NCBI GenBank assembly: GCA_938028705.1
Contig: CALIZI010000375.1
Coordinates: 1-34,322, forward strand
Length of the DNA: 34,322 nucleotides
Origin: an uncultured Saprospiraceae bacterium
Lineage (GTDB): Bacteria; Bacteroidota; Bacteroidia; Chitinophagales; Saprospiraceae
Direction: 5' to 3'
The notes beneath the pieces were generated by a model. That model had not been told where the DNA came from and made no database searches. It worked only from the letters and a program-made list of their open reading frames with translations. Below are positions 8,401 to 18,959 of the stretch, piece by piece (the stretch's first letter is position 1; every line of letters starts with the position of its first letter). Position numbers and translations under genes: made by a program.

Positions 8401-11400
8401 GGAAAGCGGAGACAGCACATCGGTAGTCATTGAATATGCCGGAACAAGTACCGATAACTATATTTGGTATTTGGATGGTGCGGATTATGTCACGATTAGA
8501 AGTCTGACAATCAAGCCTTTAAATAGCTCTTATGATGTAGCAATTCGCATTGAAAATCAGGCAAATCATAATATAATAGAAAATAATTATTTTGATGGAA
8601 ACGGTATTTATGGAGAAATGATTTATTCCGGTCCTACGATAGATGAAGGTAATATTATTCGTAATAATTATTTTGAAGATGGACAAATAGCCGTCAACCT
8701 ATCGGGAAGCGGTATAAGAGAAAATGGAAATATGGTCATCGGAAATATCTTTAAAGACCAAGACAGACAAGCTATAATATTGGATGACCAATTAAACGTT
8801 ATTGTACAAAATAATGATATAGAAAATTTTGCAAATAACTCCACTTACGAAGCCATATACCTATACGATTGCGATGATGCCATTCAAATTACAGGCAATC
8901 GTATTCTGAGTTGCTGTCGTGCTTATGGCATACAAATGCAATATTGCAACAGCACATCAGGCAATGAGGGCTTGGTAGCTAATAATTTCGTTGCTTTACT
9001 CCGCACAACGGGTGATGCTTATGGTATTTATGATAGATATAATTCTTATCAAAAATATTATCATAATACAATAAATACATTAAGTAGCGATATTAACGGC
9101 AGGACTTTTTATGCACTCAATAGTTCTAACCTTGATTTACGAAACAATATTATTTCCAATAAAGGTACAGGCTATGCTATTTATACTGCCGATGGAAATA
9201 TAGCCGTTTCTGATAATAATAACTTCTATACCGAAGGCGAAAATATTACTTACTTCGGGGAGAATATTGCTACACTGACCGATTGGCAAAGCACAACAGG
9301 ACTGGATGCAGCTTCCCTTTCCGTTGACCCGCTTTTTGAATCGGACAGCAACTATGTAGTCGCCCAAATCTCACTCAATGCTGCAGCACAGCCCCTCGCC
9401 GAAGTCAGCACAGACATCGAAGGTAATCCCCGCGATGCTGCCACGCCCGATATTGGTGCTTATGAATTTACCCCACTCGCCTTAGATGCAGGTGTGATTG
9501 CAGTAGGCTTGCCCGATGTGCCTTTTGCGGTAGGTGATCACTTGGTACAAGCCGTCCTCAAAAACTTCGGAACGGATACCCTCACCTCCGTTGTCTTGGA
9601 TTGGGAAGTCAATGGTGTGGCACAACCCTCTGTCAATTGGACGGGTATGCTCATTAGCGACGATACCCTCGAAGTGGGATTGGATTTTGTGACTTTTGAC
9701 TTAGGGCAACCTTACTCTTTCAAAGTATGGAGCAGCCAACCCAATGCTCAAAACGACCTCGTTGCTGTCAATGATACCACAACTATCAATGATATATATG
9801 CAGGACTCGGCGGTAGCTATACGCTTGGTGGCACGACTCCTGATTTTGATGATTTTACAGAAGCAGCTACGGTCTTAAATTTAGGTGGCGTATATGCGCC
9901 TGTGGACATACAAATCAGAGATGGCAGTTACAACGAACAAATTGAACTCTTTGAAATTCCCGGTGCCGATTCTACCAATCAAATCCTCCTGACTTCTGAA
10001 AATGATGACCCTGCTTTGGTAACACTCACTTATACACCTAATTTCAGCAATAATTATGTATTAAAACTGACAGATACAGATTGGCTGACCCTAGAAGGCA
10101 TCACACTACAAGCCACAGGTTCTACATACACAAGAGTAGTTTGGCTGGATGATAATGCTACGCATAATGTTTTTTCTGATAATATAATTACAAATCCATT
10201 AACGACTTCTACTTCAACCAATCGGGCAGTTATTTATGTACCCAGTACAGGTACAAATGAATACAACGGCTTTGTCAATAATACGATTTCCAATGGCAGC
10301 TATGGTATTTATATGATTGGTAATTATAATGATGCTTCTTACACTGCAGGTAATTATATTACAGGAAATACCTTTGAAAATCAATATTATATGAGTTTGC
10401 GAGTCAGTGATCATCAAAAGGATATGACGATTAGCGATAATTATATCAGTTCCAATTCGATTTATTCGAGTTATTATGGAATACAATTAGATGATTTGTA
10501 TGACGGAATAGATGTACTGCGAAATCAAGTCATCGGAGCAACTCGCTACGGGATTTATGTGGATGATATTTCAGCGAGTGCAGATGCACCAATGAACATA
10601 GTCAACAACTTCATTGAGTTAAGCGGTACAATTGAGGGCTATGGATTATCTACCAGATATAGTGATTATCAAAATATTTATCACAACACCGTTTCGGTCA
10701 GCAATACCAATGTGGAATCGCGGGCTTTCTATTCGTATGCGGGAAGTAATGGATTTGTTAAAAATAATATTTTTTCCAATACAGGTGGCGGATATGCCTA
10801 TTATGCGGGCACGATTTACGGCATCGTCGAATCCGATTATAACGATATTTACGTCACAGGTGCAAATACAGCTTATTGGGGCAATACCAATCTGATTACC
10901 CTCGCCGACTGGCAAACAACGACCTCATTCGATACCACTTCGGTAGCGATTGACCCTATATTTGTCAGCCCCACCGACCTGCACATCACCAATGTCTTAT
11001 TGGATAAAAGAGGTACGCCAATCGCGAGTGTCACAGACGATATTGACGGCGATACCCGCGACCCGATACTGCCCGATATGGGCGCAGATGAATTTAGCAC
11101 TGCCGAAAATGACGCGAGCCTATTTTCTATTGATTCACCCAATATTCCATTCCCCGCCGACAATCAGCCCATCTATGTCACCTTGCTCAATAATGGCTTG
11201 GACACGCTCCTAAGTGCAGACATAGACTGGGATGTGAATGACCAAGCACAAGCTCCTTTTTCATGGACAGGTACGCTCTTGCCCGGCGAACAAGCCGATT
11301 CTGTTTTGCTTGGTAATTTTACCTTTGAGCGCGACACGATGTACAGCATCACCGCATGGTCAAGCAATCCAAACGGGGTCATAGATACCGAAACCTATAA

Positions 11401-14400
11401 CGATACCCTCCAACTCAATGACCTCTATGCGGCATTGTCGGGTATTTATACGATAGGTGGTGTATCACCTGATTATCAAGACTTTACCGAAGCTGTCACC
11501 GCACTCGATAGGGGAGGAGTCGTTGGAGAAGTGATATTTGAAGTGCGCTCAGAGACCTTTAATGAGCAAATTACGATAAACGAAATTATAGGCGCAAGTG
11601 CCGATAATACGATTACTTTCCGCTCCGAAGCTGGCGATAGTACGCAAGCTGTTTTGACACATAATGCCTCAACTTCTGCGGATAATTATGTAGTCAGATT
11701 GGACGGTGCAAATTGGGTACGTTTTGAGCAAATGACGCTCCAATCTGCCGGAAATACCTCTTACGAGCGTGTCATCGAAATACTGAATGGTGCAGATAAT
11801 AATGTCTTTTCCAATAATGAAATCATTGGTCGGGATGTCAGTTCATCAAGTACCAATTATGCCATTATATATTCATCCGGTGCTACGCCGAATAATAATA
11901 ATTCATTCCTCAATAATTATATCCAACAAGGTAATTACGGATTATATCTTGAAAGCGGCAACACAAGTAATTCACAAACCGGAACGGTCATCTCCGGCAA
12001 TACTTTTGAACATCAATATTATAATGCTATATATCAAAGATATGGTTCGGGCAGTGAGATTACCTATAATCAAATCACGACCAATGAAACGACTACGAGT
12101 TATGAAGGTATTTATTTGTACAATGGTTTAGGGGGAAATATAGTCACGCACAACATCATCATTGAAGTACCGCGTGGTGATGGAATTTACCTGCTTTCTA
12201 TGAATGCTACACCTGCCGAACCTAATTTGGTTGCCAATAATTTCATTCAAACCGGCATAGGCAGTTACAACTTAAATGGTATCTTGACCAGTAGTAGTTT
12301 TTATACTAATATCTATCACAATAACGTTCACATCACTTCTACAAGTACATCGGCAAAATCGGTTTATATTGAATCCGGCGGAAATACTAATGTACAAAAT
12401 AACGTCCTCACCAATACAGGCGGCGGCTACGCTATTTATAATAATACAAGCAATAATATTATATCTTCTGATTATAATGATTTATACGTAACAGGCACAA
12501 ATATAGGTGCTTGGAACAATAGCGCAGTCACTAATCTAGCGGCATGGCAAGCGACTTCGGGGCATGATGCCAACTCCATTTCCATTGATCCGGTATTTGT
12601 GTCGGCTACAGATTTGCATGTCTCAGAGATTGATTTGAACGGCGCGGCAACACCTATTGCCGTTATCACAGATGATATTGACGGTGAACCGCGTAGCGTG
12701 ACCACACCCGACATTGGCGCAGACGAGTTTTCACCTGCTACGACCAATGACATCAGCATCGAAGAAATTGTTTCGCCCAATATACAAACACCTTTCCCCG
12801 CAGGTGCAAATGATGTGTTGGTAGCAATTAAAAATAACGGTATTGATACCGTACAATCTGCCAATATTCACTGGACGGTCAATAATACCTTCCAAACCGA
12901 TTACGCATGGACGGGCTTTTTGCTGCCCGGAGCGCGAGATACCGTCATCCTTGGTTCCTTTGATTTTGCATTGGGCTTATCAAATCGTATTACAAGCTAC
13001 ACCTCAATGCCCGGTGGCATGGAAGATGCTATTCCCGAAAATGATACCACAACTGTGGAAGATTTGTACGCAGCACTTGATGGCATTTATACCGTCGGTG
13101 GTCAATTGCCGGACTTTTTCAATGTAGCTGACGCAGTCAATGCCCTCAATCGCGGTGGCGTATTGGGCGAAGTCGAATTTTTGATTAGAAACGGCACATA
13201 TACCGAAGCACTTACGATTAATCAAGTGAAAGGTGGAAGTGCTGCTACCCCCGTTACTTTCCGTTCGGAATCGAGCGATAGTACGGCTGTTGTATTAGCG
13301 ATAAATAGTAGCACTGCCATCAATTTGAATGGAGCGGATTACTTGATTTTCAGGCAATTAACTTTGGGTTATGATAATTATGGCGGAAGAACCGTCATGC
13401 TTCAAAACGGCGCAAATCATAACCAATTTATCAATAACCTATTCCTTCAAAGAATAAATAATTTTAGTGGCTACGAACACATTTACTCGCCAAACAGCAC
13501 AGATAGTCACAACAACATAATTGGCAATCGCTTTGTAGGTTCGGGTTACGGCATCGAATTGTATGGTACCAACTCCTCTACACTCGAAGAAGGTATTATC
13601 ATAGAGGATAATATCTTTGAAAATCAAGAGTCGAGAGCCATTTACATGACTTATAAAGATGCTCCTATCGTGAAAAATAACCTAATTACCGCAGATGATT
13701 TATCGAGTAATTACATCGGTATTTATATGGAATATTGCGATAATGACCTAGAGGTTTCTGCCAACGAAATTTATACCGATAATGGAACGGGTATGTACCT
13801 CTATCGTTGCGATGGAATCCCTGCTGCACGTGCAAATGTCTTTAATAATTTCATCGGAATTGGTGGCACGGCAGCAAGTTATGGCTTGCGTTTATATGTA
13901 CCAAATTATGTCAATATCTATAACAACAGTATCGCTTATACAGGTTCAAATACCAATAGCAGATGTTTTTATGTAGATTCGGGTAGCAATAGCCGTTTGA
14001 TAAATAACATCCTCGCCAATCAAGGTGACGGTTATGCCGTTTACGTGACAAGTAGCGGCGTTTCTATCAATTCGGATTATAACAACCTTTATACAACAGG
14101 CACAAATCTGGGGCATTGGGCAGGTAATGATGCTTCCAACCTTGTCGCTTGGCGCACCTTCTCAGGCAGAGACCCCAATTCGCTGTCTGTCAATCCTTTA
14201 TTTGTTGACATCGAAGATTTACACACCGTACAGGTCTTACTTGATAGTGCCGCAATTGACCTCCCCGAAGTCACCGTAGATATTGACGGTGAACCTCGAA
14301 ACCCGACCCACCCCGATATTGGCGCAGATGAAATTAACTTCCTGCCCGACGATATTGGTATCACTGCTTTGTTGTCGCCTGCTTCTGATTGCGAATTAGG

Positions 14401-17400
14401 TAATGATGTATCGGTTACGGTCAAAATTCAGAATTTTAGTAGTTCGCCGATTTCCGGTTTTGATGTAGCGTATTCGATTAATGGTCAAACACCAATTGTT
14501 GAAAATATCGGCGCAACTCAAGTACCACCCGGACTTTCGATAGATTATATATTTACACAAAATATAGATATTTCTACGGTAGGGAATTACGAATTTTCTG
14601 TCTACACTTCCTATAATGACGACAGCAATCTTGATAATGACACGACCACCCTTGTGGTAGAAAATGCACTACTGCCTGCCTCTGTAACGGGCATGGTTCC
14701 CGCAGATGGCGCAACTGATTTGCCTCGTGGTGTCACACTCTCATGGGCACCCGTCAACGGCGCAACTTATTACGACCTTTTTGTATGGGACGAGAACTCC
14801 GCGATGCCGAATAATCCTACGGTTTCCGGCATCACACAGATTAGTTACTACTTAGGTTATTATTATTTCGAATACGGAACAACCTATAATTGGCAACTGG
14901 TCGCGGCAAATCCGTACTGCCAAACACTCGGTCCGACACAGGCATTCACCATAGAGTTTTTGCCTGATTTAGAAATACAAAATGTGCAGATTCCTGCGAG
15001 TGCTTTTTCCAGTCAAAACCTAAGCGTATCATGGGAAACCCACAACACAGGCACAGGAGGTACCAATATGTCGCAATGGACAGATGCAGTCTATCTCTCC
15101 GCCGACCAATTATTCAGTACATCAGTTGATACTTATCTCGGCGGCATACAAAATTTCAGCGCATTGGAAAGCAATCAGAGTTATTCCAATACGGCTGACT
15201 TTACACTGCCCAACGGGATTCAAGGCGATTACTACGTATTTGTCGTGACAGACCGATATAATTATGTACCGGAAGAAGACAATAATAATAATTCAAACAT
15301 CAGTATCGCACCTGTCAATATTACGCTGACTCCGCCGCCGGATTTGGAAGTGACAAGTATTATTCCGCTCAATACAGTTTTCTCCGATCAGGAAGTCGAT
15401 ATTATTTATACGGTGGAAAATGATGGTACAGGACAAACGCGCTCCGGTGGCTGGAATGATAGAGTGTATTTCAGTGAAGACACAATCTTTACTGCTTCGG
15501 CAGATTATCTCGGACAAATCACTTACACAGGCAGTCTTGTAGTAGATAGTTCATATACACGCACCCTTACGGCGAATATTCCCGAAGCGATTTCAGGTAC
15601 GCATTACATATATATATTGACTGATTATTTTAATGACGAATACGAACAAGCCAACGAAATCAACAACACCACACGCAGCGAAGAGGTGACGGTCATCCTT
15701 ACACCTCCACCTGATTTACAAGTAATTAGCATCAATGCGCCTGCCGATGCTAATACAAAAGAAGTGCTCAATCTGGAGTGGACGGTTTCCAATCAAGGCG
15801 GAACGGCGGCAGGTTATCCGCCGTCTTGGAGAGACAGAATATACATTAGCGATAATCCGAATGAAACGGATTTGAGCAATGCCGTTTATTTAGGGCAAAC
15901 TACCCGCTATGCAGCCCTCAATCCGGGAGAAAATTATACCGCAAATAGAAATATCACAATACCAGCGGATATTAGCGGAGCGCATTATATTTACGTTTAC
16001 ACGGATGAATCGGATAATATTTTTGAATTTACCAATGACAATAATAACATTACACGAAGTGTAAATCCGATAAATATTTTGACACCCGACCTCGAAGTAT
16101 CTAATGTGGACGCACCCGCTAATGCACAATCCGGTGATACGATTTTTGTAACTTGGACAAACACAAATATCGGTGCAGGAACAACATTTAACACGACTTG
16201 GAACGACCAAATTGCCATTTCGACCAATGCTACCTACACGCCCGGAACGCTGATTGATATAGGCTCGACGACTTATACAAGCAATTTAGCAAGCAACGAC
16301 AACCTAAATAATCAAGTGGACTTAATGCTGCCCAATGGTATTTCAGGACAATATTATCTCTACGTATTCACAGATTCGGAAGACGCGATTTATGAGAATG
16401 GAGCAGAGGCAAATAATGTCAATACCAATGGTTTCCCCATTCAAATTGCATTAGCTCCGTGGGTAGATTTGGCACCAGCAACCTTACAAGTTCCGGCTGC
16501 GACCAATGCAGGTGCGATTATGACGGTTTCTTATACCGTTAATAATGACGGACAAGCAGATTTGCAGGGCAAAACATGGACAGACGACCTCTATATATCG
16601 AATAATGCCACATGGAACCCGGCTACCGCGCAACTCCTACGGACTTCGCAATATGCCGATATCGTAGCTGCCAATTCAAATTATCAGGTACAAACAGAGG
16701 TCAATATTCCGATTGGTTTGGCGAGTAATAATTATTATTTGCATTTGCTGACGGATGTAGAGGACGATATTTTTGAATATACGGATGAAAACAATAATCG
16801 CATAGCGAGTGCGGCTTTCGTTGTGTCGGGTTATCCTCCTGTTGATTTGGCGGTCAATTCGGTCATGGCAGCCGATAGTACTTCAAGCGGACAGAGTGTA
16901 ACTGTCTCATGGAATGTCGAAAACCTGAGTAGTACAAACACCGTTGCGGCATACTGGTTTGATGGAGTATATCTCTCCACTGATGCCACTTGGGATGCCA
17001 CCGATACCCAACTCGGCGAGTGGCAACACACCGGACCACTCAATGGTACAGAAAGTTACGCCAACAGTCGAAGCGTTGATATTCCCGATGGTATTTCTGG
17101 TATGTATTACCTCATTGCTGTCACCGACATCAACGAATTGAATAATGATACCGACCCGACCAATAATTACGGCACTAGCACCCAAGCTACGGTGATTGAA
17201 CTCACGCCACCGCCCGATTTGGTCATTTCAACCTTCGATGTACCGCCTACCGCGACTTCAGGGCAGCCGCTAAGTGCTATATGGTCGGTGAGTAATGTCG
17301 GTACAGCCCCGACGGTTTCGGGCAGTTGGATTGACCGATTCTATCTCTCTACGGATTTTGAATTGAATAGTGGCGACCAATTGGTAAAAACGGTCAATCA

Positions 17401-18865
17401 TTCCGGCAATCTGGCAGTTGGCGAATCCTACACAGATACCATGGATATTTCTATTCCGGTCAATGTATCCGGCAATCGTATTTTGATTGTAAAAACAGAT
17501 TTTAATGATGTAGAATATGAATTAAATAATGAAAATAATAATACCGCAACTTCGGTCATTAGCATTACCCAACCGCCGCCGAGTGATTTGATAGTATCGC
17601 AGGTACAAGTCCCTTCGATGGCTACTGCGGGGAATCCTGTTACGATTGATTGGACAGTACAAAACAACGGACAAAACCCTGCTGTCGGTACGATGAAAGA
17701 AGCGATTTATCTTTCTGATGATGCCGCTTGGGACATCAATGACGCACTTATCGGACTACTCGATTGTGAGGTCAATCTCGCGCCACTTGCATCAGAAAAT
17801 CGCACGCTCACTACCAACCTGACGGGCGTAGCATTGGATGATTATTATGCGATTGTACGGACAGATATTTTGAATAATATCTACGAAAGCGATGATGTAA
17901 ACAACACCACAGCATCCACTAACACCATGAGTGTCAGCGTAAAAGAATTGCCGCTTGATATCCTCACACCTGATACGCTTGCGAACGAAACCGACTTGTA
18001 TTACCGTATCGAAATTCCCGATTCGCTGACCAATGAATCTTTACTCATCACACTGAAAGGCGATTCGATAAACGGTGCAAATGAACTCTATCTCCGTTAC
18101 GGCGATATTGCTACACGAGTCAATTACGATTATAGCCACCAAACGCCATACTATGGCAATCAGGAAATCATTGTTCCCGAATTGCAGGCAGGTACATATT
18201 ACCTCTTGGTGTATGGACTAACGACGGCAGGCACTAGTCAGGACATCACTCTTTTAGCCGAAAAACTCAACTTTGAGATACGTCGTGTACGTGCGAATGA
18301 AGGCGGTAATACAGGCTTCGTTACGCTCGAAATACAAGGTGCAAAATTTGATTCGCTGACCGATATGCGCTTGCTCGGACAGGGTAATAATCTCTTGGCG
18401 GAATCTGTATTTTATGTTGACCCGACCACCGTTTATGCGACTTTCGACCTGCGTGGAGTGACAACCGGTTTATACGATGTTGTCGCCCAAAAACCGGACG
18501 GCGAAACCGCTATGCTGACCGACGGATTTACAGTCGTAGAAGGCGGTTCGTCGAGTATAGCGACCAACATCATACATCCAGCCGCTACCCGACCCGACAG
18601 AACAGAATTTATCCGCATAGAATACACCAATAATGGCAATATTGACATTCGCGACCCGATAGTGGCACTGCAAAGTCTGGCAGGAGCATCCGCCTCATTC
18701 ACCGTTGATGGATTGGAAGATAATCTGACTCAATTGGATTTGACATTGACCGAACTCAATGGTCCGCCCGATATTCTGCGTCCGGGTGCGAGTGGTTCGA
18801 TTGTTATTTATGTGAAAGCAGATAATCCGTTGGGATTCATTATTGTGATTCCTGATTTTGATTAG
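5453..18865 (+). CDS. Giant secreted beta-helix/CARDB repeat protein
   Basis: One uninterrupted frame encodes 4470 residues. A signal peptide (about 1-34, ending VQYASG before QQ) precedes an N-terminal beta domain (about 35-205) of a type common in Bacteroidota surface proteins. Five long modules follow (YT[ILV]GG motifs near residues 326, 921, 1452, 1996 and 2542). Each pairs an Ig-like linker (DAGV..LP..PFPAG) with a right-handed parallel beta-helix rich in Asn ladders, closing with a DIDG..R...PDIGADE motif. An Fn3-like region (about 3070-3165) leads to eight CARDB repeats (about 3170-4163), a PPC-like domain (about 4169-4275), a TIG-like domain and a beta-rich end. The protein is probably exported and adhesive or glycan-binding. 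There is no catalytic motif and no recognisable type IX sorting domain at the C-terminus. It may therefore be truncated relative to relatives. Confidence 0.93.
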   Translation: MKTLTGYINVISLTKLFFISLLASVFTVQYASGQQYVQIGEGTSVTGTTTPSPINIYYRSLHGQVVYTKEELNAAGFFGGAITELGFYIEGVPSHDLPNYTIGIKTTMQGDTSVYDAGAFTTVYNVASYTPVAGGFDMLTLDEPFYWGGTENLLIDLCFEQVPNYTSTGTVRYYPAEYGFRYTRSDGSNQCGIPTNSNTGQKPQLQLAVSGQATNDVGIADLTTPIDFCAGNEDIAVEVRNFGINVIDSLRVNWSFDGVAQSTVLVTNPLDTLGGTGAQFTTVTLGNKSFVNGNAYDLEVWTSFPNGAQDTVSVNDTLRTVLQPSLNGTYTIGGSSPDYLSIGDAVTDLNNYGVCGPVTFNIRNGFYDEQFSINQFSGGGCDVPVIFQSETGDSTGVVINDVIENPANNYIVELNGADGVTFSGINFVGTGTYARIVYMRDGADCNTFESCTFDGSAVSSTSGNYTLVASEFNSNNQKNTFTQNVFKKGSYALTLYGSNSGGIGPPELDDFAEASIVDPDSASLEISDNIFEEQYVGSIFLENYGGARVVDNSLNSNSAYSSWISIRIESLNGDIEGLNDDIEGLAAIAKSLSANIKKDLNANIIENSNGIEVSGNTISALRGMGILLNSQAASFTERNLIANNFITISGDNANTRGIYCYFTTNTDIYHNNINITTTNSTESAGLDIFNFDNGNIINNCIVNTGEGYAIRYDSPTNSVSNYNNFYHAGNNIGYYNNSPIGDLTDWQNANGFDANSISVDPLYTSDTDLHVNTIDLNAAATPLADLPNDIDGDTRDAATPDIGADEFTPPPNDAGVLDITLPDSPFPAGTYPVYGILKNYGTDDLLNTNLYWEINDVLQPVVNWSGTLTSGDTLPVLLGDIDITVDQAYTLRSWTDLPNGAADMFPVNDTTNLIELYAGLGGEYTLGGTDPDFADFATAEDALNRGGVYAPVTINVRDGVYNEQIHLMEIFGVDSTNTVTFQSESGDSTSVVIEYAGTSTDNYIWYLDGADYVTIRSLTIKPLNSSYDVAIRIENQANHNIIENNYFDGNGIYGEMIYSGPTIDEGNIIRNNYFEDGQIAVNLSGSGIRENGNMVIGNIFKDQDRQAIILDDQLNVIVQNNDIENFANNSTYEAIYLYDCDDAIQITGNRILSCCRAYGIQMQYCNSTSGNEGLVANNFVALLRTTGDAYGIYDRYNSYQKYYHNTINTLSSDINGRTFYALNSSNLDLRNNIISNKGTGYAIYTADGNIAVSDNNNFYTEGENITYFGENIATLTDWQSTTGLDAASLSVDPLFESDSNYVVAQISLNAAAQPLAEVSTDIEGNPRDAATPDIGAYEFTPLALDAGVIAVGLPDVPFAVGDHLVQAVLKNFGTDTLTSVVLDWEVNGVAQPSVNWTGMLISDDTLEVGLDFVTFDLGQPYSFKVWSSQPNAQNDLVAVNDTTTINDIYAGLGGSYTLGGTTPDFDDFTEAATVLNLGGVYAPVDIQIRDGSYNEQIELFEIPGADSTNQILLTSENDDPALVTLTYTPNFSNNYVLKLTDTDWLTLEGITLQATGSTYTRVVWLDDNATHNVFSDNIITNPLTTSTSTNRAVIYVPSTGTNEYNGFVNNTISNGSYGIYMIGNYNDASYTAGNYITGNTFENQYYMSLRVSDHQKDMTISDNYISSNSIYSSYYGIQLDDLYDGIDVLRNQVIGATRYGIYVDDISASADAPMNIVNNFIELSGTIEGYGLSTRYSDYQNIYHNTVSVSNTNVESRAFYSYAGSNGFVKNNIFSNTGGGYAYYAGTIYGIVESDYNDIYVTGANTAYWGNTNLITLADWQTTTSFDTTSVAIDPIFVSPTDLHITNVLLDKRGTPIASVTDDIDGDTRDPILPDMGADEFSTAENDASLFSIDSPNIPFPADNQPIYVTLLNNGLDTLLSADIDWDVNDQAQAPFSWTGTLLPGEQADSVLLGNFTFERDTMYSITAWSSNPNGVIDTETYNDTLQLNDLYAALSGIYTIGGVSPDYQDFTEAVTALDRGGVVGEVIFEVRSETFNEQITINEIIGASADNTITFRSEAGDSTQAVLTHNASTSADNYVVRLDGANWVRFEQMTLQSAGNTSYERVIEILNGADNNVFSNNEIIGRDVSSSSTNYAIIYSSGATPNNNNSFLNNYIQQGNYGLYLESGNTSNSQTGTVISGNTFEHQYYNAIYQRYGSGSEITYNQITTNETTTSYEGIYLYNGLGGNIVTHNIIIEVPRGDGIYLLSMNATPAEPNLVANNFIQTGIGSYNLNGILTSSSFYTNIYHNNVHITSTSTSAKSVYIESGGNTNVQNNVLTNTGGGYAIYNNTSNNIISSDYNDLYVTGTNIGAWNNSAVTNLAAWQATSGHDANSISIDPVFVSATDLHVSEIDLNGAATPIAVITDDIDGEPRSVTTPDIGADEFSPATTNDISIEEIVSPNIQTPFPAGANDVLVAIKNNGIDTVQSANIHWTVNNTFQTDYAWTGFLLPGARDTVILGSFDFALGLSNRITSYTSMPGGMEDAIPENDTTTVEDLYAALDGIYTVGGQLPDFFNVADAVNALNRGGVLGEVEFLIRNGTYTEALTINQVKGGSAATPVTFRSESSDSTAVVLAINSSTAINLNGADYLIFRQLTLGYDNYGGRTVMLQNGANHNQFINNLFLQRINNFSGYEHIYSPNSTDSHNNIIGNRFVGSGYGIELYGTNSSTLEEGIIIEDNIFENQESRAIYMTYKDAPIVKNNLITADDLSSNYIGIYMEYCDNDLEVSANEIYTDNGTGMYLYRCDGIPAARANVFNNFIGIGGTAASYGLRLYVPNYVNIYNNSIAYTGSNTNSRCFYVDSGSNSRLINNILANQGDGYAVYVTSSGVSINSDYNNLYTTGTNLGHWAGNDASNLVAWRTFSGRDPNSLSVNPLFVDIEDLHTVQVLLDSAAIDLPEVTVDIDGEPRNPTHPDIGADEINFLPDDIGITALLSPASDCELGNDVSVTVKIQNFSSSPISGFDVAYSINGQTPIVENIGATQVPPGLSIDYIFTQNIDISTVGNYEFSVYTSYNDDSNLDNDTTTLVVENALLPASVTGMVPADGATDLPRGVTLSWAPVNGATYYDLFVWDENSAMPNNPTVSGITQISYYLGYYYFEYGTTYNWQLVAANPYCQTLGPTQAFTIEFLPDLEIQNVQIPASAFSSQNLSVSWETHNTGTGGTNMSQWTDAVYLSADQLFSTSVDTYLGGIQNFSALESNQSYSNTADFTLPNGIQGDYYVFVVTDRYNYVPEEDNNNNSNISIAPVNITLTPPPDLEVTSIIPLNTVFSDQEVDIIYTVENDGTGQTRSGGWNDRVYFSEDTIFTASADYLGQITYTGSLVVDSSYTRTLTANIPEAISGTHYIYILTDYFNDEYEQANEINNTTRSEEVTVILTPPPDLQVISINAPADANTKEVLNLEWTVSNQGGTAAGYPPSWRDRIYISDNPNETDLSNAVYLGQTTRYAALNPGENYTANRNITIPADISGAHYIYVYTDESDNIFEFTNDNNNITRSVNPINILTPDLEVSNVDAPANAQSGDTIFVTWTNTNIGAGTTFNTTWNDQIAISTNATYTPGTLIDIGSTTYTSNLASNDNLNNQVDLMLPNGISGQYYLYVFTDSEDAIYENGAEANNVNTNGFPIQIALAPWVDLAPATLQVPAATNAGAIMTVSYTVNNDGQADLQGKTWTDDLYISNNATWNPATAQLLRTSQYADIVAANSNYQVQTEVNIPIGLASNNYYLHLLTDVEDDIFEYTDENNNRIASAAFVVSGYPPVDLAVNSVMAADSTSSGQSVTVSWNVENLSSTNTVAAYWFDGVYLSTDATWDATDTQLGEWQHTGPLNGTESYANSRSVDIPDGISGMYYLIAVTDINELNNDTDPTNNYGTSTQATVIELTPPPDLVISTFDVPPTATSGQPLSAIWSVSNVGTAPTVSGSWIDRFYLSTDFELNSGDQLVKTVNHSGNLAVGESYTDTMDISIPVNVSGNRILIVKTDFNDVEYELNNENNNTATSVISITQPPPSDLIVSQVQVPSMATAGNPVTIDWTVQNNGQNPAVGTMKEAIYLSDDAAWDINDALIGLLDCEVNLAPLASENRTLTTNLTGVALDDYYAIVRTDILNNIYESDDVNNTTASTNTMSVSVKELPLDILTPDTLANETDLYYRIEIPDSLTNESLLITLKGDSINGANELYLRYGDIATRVNYDYSHQTPYYGNQEIIVPELQAGTYYLLVYGLTTAGTSQDITLLAEKLNFEIRRVRANEGGNTGFVTLEIQGAKFDSLTDMRLLGQGNNLLAESVFYVDPTTVYATFDLRGVTTGLYDVVAQKPDGETAMLTDGFTVVEGGSSSIATNIIHPAATRPDRTEFIRIEYTNNGNIDIRDPIVALQSLAGASASFTVDGLEDNLTQLDLTLTELNGPPDILRPGASGSIVIYVKADNPLGFIIVIPDFD
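6424..14340 (+). repeat. Five tandem beta-helix modules within the giant gene
   Basis: The module starts (Y-T-[ILV]-G-G) fall near nucleotides 6430, 8215, 9808, 11439 and 13078. Spacing is about 1.6 kb, except for the first module, which is about 1.8 kb. Each encodes Ala-Leu-Asn-Arg-Gly-Gly-Val, then a Gly-x-Tyr-Asn-Glu-Gln-like strand, a Phe-x-Ser-Glu-x-x-Asp-Ser-Thr strand, Asn-rich beta-helix coils, and a closing Asp-Ile-Asp-Gly to Asp-Ile-Gly-Ala-Asp-Glu segment. The modules are clearly homologous but diverged at DNA level, so they are old duplications. Confidence 0.88.
7138..7290 (+). repeat. Low-complexity insertion in the first beta-helix module
   Basis: Module 1 carries about 40 extra residues compared with modules 2-5 at the loop after the SAYSSW coil. 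The insert encodes repeated SLNGDIEGLNDDIEGL-like heptads followed by a Lys/Asn-rich stretch, and is unusually A-rich. GGTTTAAATG/GGTTTAGCTG-type words recur in the DNA. It looks like a recent short-repeat expansion, possibly forming a small helical spike on the beta-helix. Confidence 0.6.
14961..17940 (+). repeat. Eight tandem CARDB domains within the giant gene
   Basis: Repeats begin near residues 3170, 3296, 3421, 3544, 3672, 3798, 3921 and 4044. Each is about 125 residues and follows the pattern PDL-x-V...P..A.SG...V.WTV.N.G, then W.D..YLS, then ISG.YY..V.TD, then E..E.NN. CARDB folds are Ig-like adhesion or spacer modules of bacterial surface proteins. Asp/Asn-rich loops (for example DENNN and NNENNN) suggest calcium binding, which is an inference. 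Confidence 0.85.
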
Positions 18866-18959
18866 AGTTAATTTTGAATGTTTCAATTCATTGATTGTCA
18901 ATTAGTTTTATCATACAAAACATTTAAAATAATCTCTATAACCAAAAATAAATTATGTT

